Assembly (NCBI GenBank): GCA_035515475.1
Contig: DATJBF010000028.1
Coordinates: forward strand, 1 to 9,224
Direction: 5' to 3'
DNA from: DATJBF01 sp035515475
GTDB taxonomy: Bacteria; Verrucomicrobiota; Verrucomicrobiia; Palsa-1439
DNA length: 9,224 nucleotides
The notes beneath the pieces were generated by a model, which did not search any database, was not told the DNA's origin, and saw only the letters and a program-made list of their open reading frames with translations. Positions 5,820 to 9,224 of the stretch are shown piece by piece. The position numbers and the translations under genes are program-made. Numbering within the stretch: the stretch's first letter is position 1; every line of letters starts with the position of its first letter.

Positions 5820-8800
5820 GTGTCCACAGTCGGAAACGCCGGTTCTGCCCGGATTGGTGACGACCGGGAGCGCCCAAACGATCATTCGTCGCGCGGTTTG
5901 ATATTGGCGTTGATGGTGTTGGTTGTGTGTTGGCCTCTCGGAGTGAACGCGCAGGCCATGCCGGATCCGCCGACTAATCTGCTGGCCAGCGTCATTTCGT
6001 CGGCGCAGGTCAACCTTTCCTGGTTGGACGGCTCCACGAATGAGAGCGGCTTCAAGGTTGAGCGTTCCTTGGACGGAATCCATTTCAGCCAGATCGCCCA
6101 GGTACTGCCCAATGTCACGATCTATCGAAACGCGGGACTGTTCCCCGGCACGACATATTTCTATCGAGTCCGCGCCTATAACGCGGCGGGCGATTCGGCT
6201 TACTCCAATGTGGCGATCGGCGGCACGCCGGCTTTGTGCCCCACCGCCGTGATCGGTTGGGGCAACGACAGCGACGGTGAGTTGGAGGTGCCGACGGGAC
6301 TGACGAATGTCGTCGCCATCTCCGGTTTTGATTATCACAACCTCGCGTTGAAGAGCGACGGCACGGTCGTCGGTTGGGGCGGTAATTGTTGCGGCGAAAC
6401 GATGCCGCCGGCGGGGCTGACCGGTGTGGTGGCTGTCGCGGCCGGTGGTTTCCACAGTTTGGCCTTGAAGAGTAACGGGACGGTGGTCGGCTGGGGTTGG
6501 AATGGGTACGGCCAAGCCTCGCCGCCCGCGGGGCTGACCGGGGTGGTGGCCATCGCCGGCGGCGACTACCACAGTTTGGCACTCAAGAGCGACGGGACCG
6601 TTGTTGGCTGGGGCGACAATTCCTCGGACGAAACCAACGTCCCCGCTGGCCTGACGGGCGTGGTGGCCATCGCTGCCGGCTACAAGTACAGCATGGCCTT
6701 GAAAAGCGACGGCACGGTCGTTGCGTGGGGGTACAACTACTACGGCGAAGGCAGCTCGCCGGTGGGCTTGACGAACGCGGTCGCGATTGCCGCTGGTCTT
6801 TTCCACGCCTTGGCGCTCCGGAGCGACGGGACGGTTCTGGGTTGGGGGGACAGCTACACGGGGGCCACGAGCCCGCCGCTCGACCTCACCAATGCCGTCG
6901 CTATTGGCGGTGGTTACTTGCACAGCATTGCGGCACGAAGCGATGGGACGGTCGTGGCGTGGGGTGACGACACAGATAACGATTTGGTGCCTCCCGCGGG
7001 ACTCACTGGCGTCAGTGCCGTCGCTGCCGGCGTCGAGTATAGCCTGGCATTGACGACCGCGCTTCTCGCCCCGTCGGGATTGACCGCGAACGCCCAGTCG
7101 TCGAATGAAGTCGACTTGGCGTGGGGCTATGTTCTCGGCAACGAAGACGGGTTTCAAGTCGAGAGGGCACCAGACAGCGGCGGCAGTCCCGGGACATGGG
7201 CGCAAGTGGCCACGGTCGGGAACAACACCACGGTTTACCCGGATGCGTCACTGACGACGAATACAACGTACTGGTACCGCGTGCGGGCCTACAATGGATG
7301 CGTCGATTCGCCCTACAGCACTGAGGTCCGGGTGGTCACGGCGCCGCCACCCGCGCCGCTGGATTTGACGGCCTCGGTGGCCAATACGAATCAGATCAAC
7401 CTGTCGTGGTCCAGCAGTTACCCCGACGAAACCGGCTTCAAGATCGAGCGGGCACCAGATAACAACGGCGGTCCCGGAACGTGGGCTCAGGTCGCGACCG
7501 TTGCGTCCAACGTCACGGTCTATGCGGACACGGGACTCTCTCTCAACACGATCTTTTGGTACCGGGTCCGGGCCTACAACGCCCTCGGCGATTCGCCGTA
7601 CAGCAACGAAATCAGCGGGTTCGTGTGCGACGGCCAACTCGTCCGGGTGATGCAGTGGAACGTGGAAGGCCACATCGGCAACATTTCCAGCAACAACACC
7701 GCTGAAGCGCAGGCGATCGCCCGCATCGTCAACTACAATCAACCGGATATTCTCCTGTTTTGCGAACTGGAAGACCACGGGAAGGCCGGTGACACGGCCG
7801 GTCTGATCGACTGGGTCACCAACAATGTCCCGTACCTCGGCTCGCAAACGGGTTCGACCTTCTATGTGTCCGTCGCTGACATTGGTGACGGCTATGAGCG
7901 CAACGGCGCCATCAGCCGGTTCCCCGTCACCAATGACATCACCTACGGCGACGGGCTACGCGGGCTCCACGCGTTTCAGGTCCAGTTAAACGGAGTTCCT
8001 CCGCTGCAAGTCTACCATGCCCATCTTAAGTGCTGTAGCGACGGCGACAGCTGCAGTCGAAAGCAGTTCGAGGCACAGTCCGATGCCGACAACATCAGTA
8101 CGTGGGCGTCCACGAATGCCACTCCTTACATCTTCGGGGGCGACTGGAACGAGGACGAGAGCAATCCCGAATGCACGCTCACGGCCGATTATCATCCGAT
8201 CACCACCATCCGCGAGGACGGCCATCTGGTGGAGTTCAAGCCGACCACGCTGGACGGGGAATACCGGACGTGGGACACCTCGTATTGGACGACACCCTCG
8301 ATTCGGTTCGATTACATACTGGCGGCGACCAACCGGCTGGCGCCGGTATCGGGATACGTCTTCGACAGCCGGGTCTGGTCGAACCACGGTCTGTACGGTG
8401 GCTACTACGACAGCTACGACGCGTCCGATCATTACTGCATATTCGCCGACTACTTTTTCCCCGAGCTGCATTTCGGTGTGACGCCGACCAATACCTTCGC
8501 CAGCATCGGATTCCCGGGTGGACCGTTCGGACCCGCCAGCCAGGTTTACACCATCAGCAATACCAACTCAGCGGCTCTGTATTGGGGCGTGAGCCACGAT
8601 GGGAATTGGTTCGACCTGTCGGCGACCAACGGGGTTCTTGCAGCCGGCGCCAGCACCAACATCATCGCTCTCCTCAATACTGCGGCCACGGCTTTGCCCG
8701 TGGGCGACTACACCGACGAGATCAAGTTCTCCGATACACTCGCTGGGGCCTCGATCACACGCGCTGTCGACCTAACGGTCCAGGACGTGAACAACTTGTC

Positions 8801-9224
8801 GCCGTTCCAACTCTGGCAGATGCAGTATTTCGGCAGTATCTCCGACCCGGCAGCGCAACCGACTGCCGACGCCGACGGGACGGGTCAGGACAACCTGTTC
8901 AAGTTCGAAGCCGGACTGGACCCGACCAACTCGGCCTCGGTGTTCCGAATCACGTCGTTATCAGAGCAGGGCAATGACCTGTGGGTGACGTGGTCGTGCG
9001 TGGCGGGCCACAGCTACGTTCTGCAGGGCAGCATTCGGACGGCCGCGCCTGGCTACACGAACGTGTTCTTCGACATCAGCCCGCCGATCACGGCGGGCGG
9101 CTCGGGGGAATCGACCACCAACTTCCTCGTGCCCGGAGCGTTGACGCGTCCGGGACCGGCCGATTCGGGCCCGATCACGCTTCCCAGTGGGGGCGGTCAA
9201 TCCTCGTCGACGCAGTTGACCGTT
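5820..9224 (+). CDS. Large secreted multidomain protein: FN3, seven RCC1-like repeats, two FN3, EEP nuclease/phosphatase, BACON-like domain (partial at right edge)
   Basis: An open frame of 1,135 codons runs to the window edge without a stop. Domain order, numbered from GTG 5820: signal-peptide core LILALMVLVVCWPLGVNA at 27-44; FN3 at about 47-136; seven 39-residue RCC1-like repeats at about 147-419; two similar FN3 domains at about 415-602; EEP domain at about 605-881; a BACON-like Ig domain at about 909-991 (HDGNWFDLSATNGVLAAG); then the PVC-style module LWQMQYFGSISD...DADGTGQDNL...AGLDPTNSASVF and more beta-rich sequence. The EEP domain has the expected N614 (QWNVEG), E649 (CELED), H735 (HAHLK), D775/N777 (GDWNED), D831 (RFDYIL) and D870/H871 (SDHYC), so it should be an active phosphoesterase, probably a nuclease. 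The start is uncertain: no ATG precedes the signal core in frame, and alternatives are TTG 5898, ATG 5913 or an upstream start with a frameshift near 5897. The product is expected at the cell surface or outside. Confidence 0.85.
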   Translation, partial: MSTVGNAGSARIGDDRERPNDHSSRGLILALMVLVVCWPLGVNAQAMPDPPTNLLASVISSAQVNLSWLDGSTNESGFKVERSLDGIHFSQIAQVLPNVTIYRNAGLFPGTTYFYRVRAYNAAGDSAYSNVAIGGTPALCPTAVIGWGNDSDGELEVPTGLTNVVAISGFDYHNLALKSDGTVVGWGGNCCGETMPPAGLTGVVAVAAGGFHSLALKSNGTVVGWGWNGYGQASPPAGLTGVVAIAGGDYHSLALKSDGTVVGWGDNSSDETNVPAGLTGVVAIAAGYKYSMALKSDGTVVAWGYNYYGEGSSPVGLTNAVAIAAGLFHALALRSDGTVLGWGDSYTGATSPPLDLTNAVAIGGGYLHSIAARSDGTVVAWGDDTDNDLVPPAGLTGVSAVAAGVEYSLALTTALLAPSGLTANAQSSNEVDLAWGYVLGNEDGFQVERAPDSGGSPGTWAQVATVGNNTTVYPDASLTTNTTYWYRVRAYNGCVDSPYSTEVRVVTAPPPAPLDLTASVANTNQINLSWSSSYPDETGFKIERAPDNNGGPGTWAQVATVASNVTVYADTGLSLNTIFWYRVRAYNALGDSPYSNEISGFVCDGQLVRVMQWNVEGHIGNISSNNTAEAQAIARIVNYNQPDILLFCELEDHGKAGDTAGLIDWVTNNVPYLGSQTGSTFYVSVADIGDGYERNGAISRFPVTNDITYGDGLRGLHAFQVQLNGVPPLQVYHAHLKCCSDGDSCSRKQFEAQSDADNISTWASTNATPYIFGGDWNEDESNPECTLTADYHPITTIREDGHLVEFKPTTLDGEYRTWDTSYWTTPSIRFDYILAATNRLAPVSGYVFDSRVWSNHGLYGGYYDSYDASDHYCIFADYFFPELHFGVTPTNTFASIGFPGGPFGPASQVYTISNTNSAALYWGVSHDGNWFDLSATNGVLAAGASTNIIALLNTAATALPVGDYTDEIKFSDTLAGASITRAVDLTVQDVNNLSPFQLWQMQYFGSISDPAAQPTADADGTGQDNLFKFEAGLDPTNSASVFRITSLSEQGNDLWVTWSCVAGHSYVLQGSIRTAAPGYTNVFFDISPPITAGGSGESTTNFLVPGALTRPGPADSGPITLPSGGGQSSSTQLTV
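6258..7076 (+). repeat. Seven tandem 117-bp coding repeats (RCC1-like beta-propeller blades)
   Basis: The Trp codon of the conserved G/A-W-G motif occurs at 6258, 6375, 6492, 6609, 6726, 6843 and 6960, every one exactly 117 bases (39 residues) after the last. Each unit reads roughly WGxNxxGExxxPAGLTxVVAIAAGxxHSLALKSDGTVV. Seven WG motifs and seven VAIAAG motifs fit a closed seven-bladed propeller, as in RCC1, though these blades are shorter than the usual 51 or more residues of RCC1. The DNA copies have diverged (GAC GGG / GAC GGC, CTG/TTG choices), so the array is old rather than newly amplified. The boundaries follow the Trp codon phase; the last unit degenerates into the next FN3 linker. 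Confidence 0.85.
7062..7626 (+). repeat. Tandem pair of related FN3 domains
   Basis: Two FN3 domains follow each other with the shared segment ERAPDxxGxPGTWAQVATV and the shared WYRVRAYN...DSPYSxE ending. The GTW tryptophan codons lie at 7197 and 7482, giving a 285-base (95-residue) period. The first FN3 of the protein (near 5958-6228) belongs to the same subfamily (FKVERSLDG, YRVRAYNAAGDSAYSN) but lacks the PGTWAQVATV insert, so the tandem pair probably arose by internal duplication. Confidence 0.75.

Noticed and set aside
5698..5901. Short plus-strand frame upstream of the exported protein, as an independent small gene
   Set aside because: It has no family resemblance. Its only interest is that its C-terminal IIRRAV may be the displaced n-region of the signal peptide, which is reported as a finding.
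6258..7076. CRISPR or satellite-type repeat array
   Set aside because: The 117-bp units are diverged, in frame and encode conserved protein motifs, with no short identical repeats separated by unique spacers.
5784..7205. Minus-strand open frame of 473 codons with internal repetition
   Set aside because: Its repetition simply mirrors the 117-bp coding repeats of the plus strand. The plus-strand reading has FN3 and RCC1-like motifs, and the minus-strand reading has none.
8102..8977. Plus-strand open frame of 291 codons in another frame
   Set aside because: It overlaps the EEP and BACON-like domains in the wrong frame and lacks recognisable motifs.

Overview
The window is GC-rich bacterial DNA and looks like part of a chromosome from the PVC group, most likely Verrucomicrobiota. 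That placement is an inference. It rests on the large exported protein at the right end, which combines FN3 modules, 'SDGTVVGWG'-type repeats and a C-terminal 'LWQMQYFG...DADGTGQDNL...AGLDPTNSASVF' module, a style common in Verrucomicrobia and their relatives. No rRNA, tRNA, CRISPR array or insertion sequence is visible.

Positions 1-5465 hold a tightly packed leftward (minus-strand) operon. In transcription order it encodes an M20-family hydrolase of the YgeY type (4266-5465), an aspartate/ornithine-carbamoyltransferase superfamily protein (3244-4197), and the three subunits of a xanthine-dehydrogenase-type molybdenum hydroxylase: FAD subunit (2336-3142), [2Fe-2S] subunit (1830-2339) and molybdopterin subunit (1-1833, cut by the left edge). 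The last three are joined by two ATGA stop/start overlaps. A molybdenum hydroxylase, YgeY and a carbamoyltransferase together recall the anaerobic purine/urate catabolic clusters known from E. coli (ygeW-ygeX-ygeY ... xdh) and gut Firmicutes. Here, however, the carbamoyltransferase is not YgeW. It is a PyrB-like protein whose 80s loop and amino-acid-binding segment differ from true aspartate carbamoyltransferase. The simplest reading is an operon that hydroxylates a purine or related N-heterocycle, hydrolyses an amide or ureido intermediate, and then makes or breaks a carbamoyl-amino acid, possibly recovering carbamoyl phosphate.

Positions 5466-5819 are a divergent intergenic region. It contains a candidate sigma70-like promoter for the leftward operon and two small inverted repeats.

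From about 5820 to the right edge a very large rightward gene encodes a secreted multidomain protein: signal peptide, FN3, a seven-unit RCC1-like repeat region with an exact 117-bp period, two more FN3 domains, an endonuclease/exonuclease/phosphatase (EEP) domain with all core catalytic motifs, a BACON-like Ig domain and a PVC-type C-terminal module. It continues past the window. Its start is unclear: no ATG lies in frame before the signal-peptide core, and a more convincing signal peptide appears if one T is missing from the sequence near 5897-5900.

The most interesting points are the atypical carbamoyltransferase in its purine-catabolism-like setting, the architecture of the exported propeller/EEP protein, and the possible frameshift at that protein's N-terminus.
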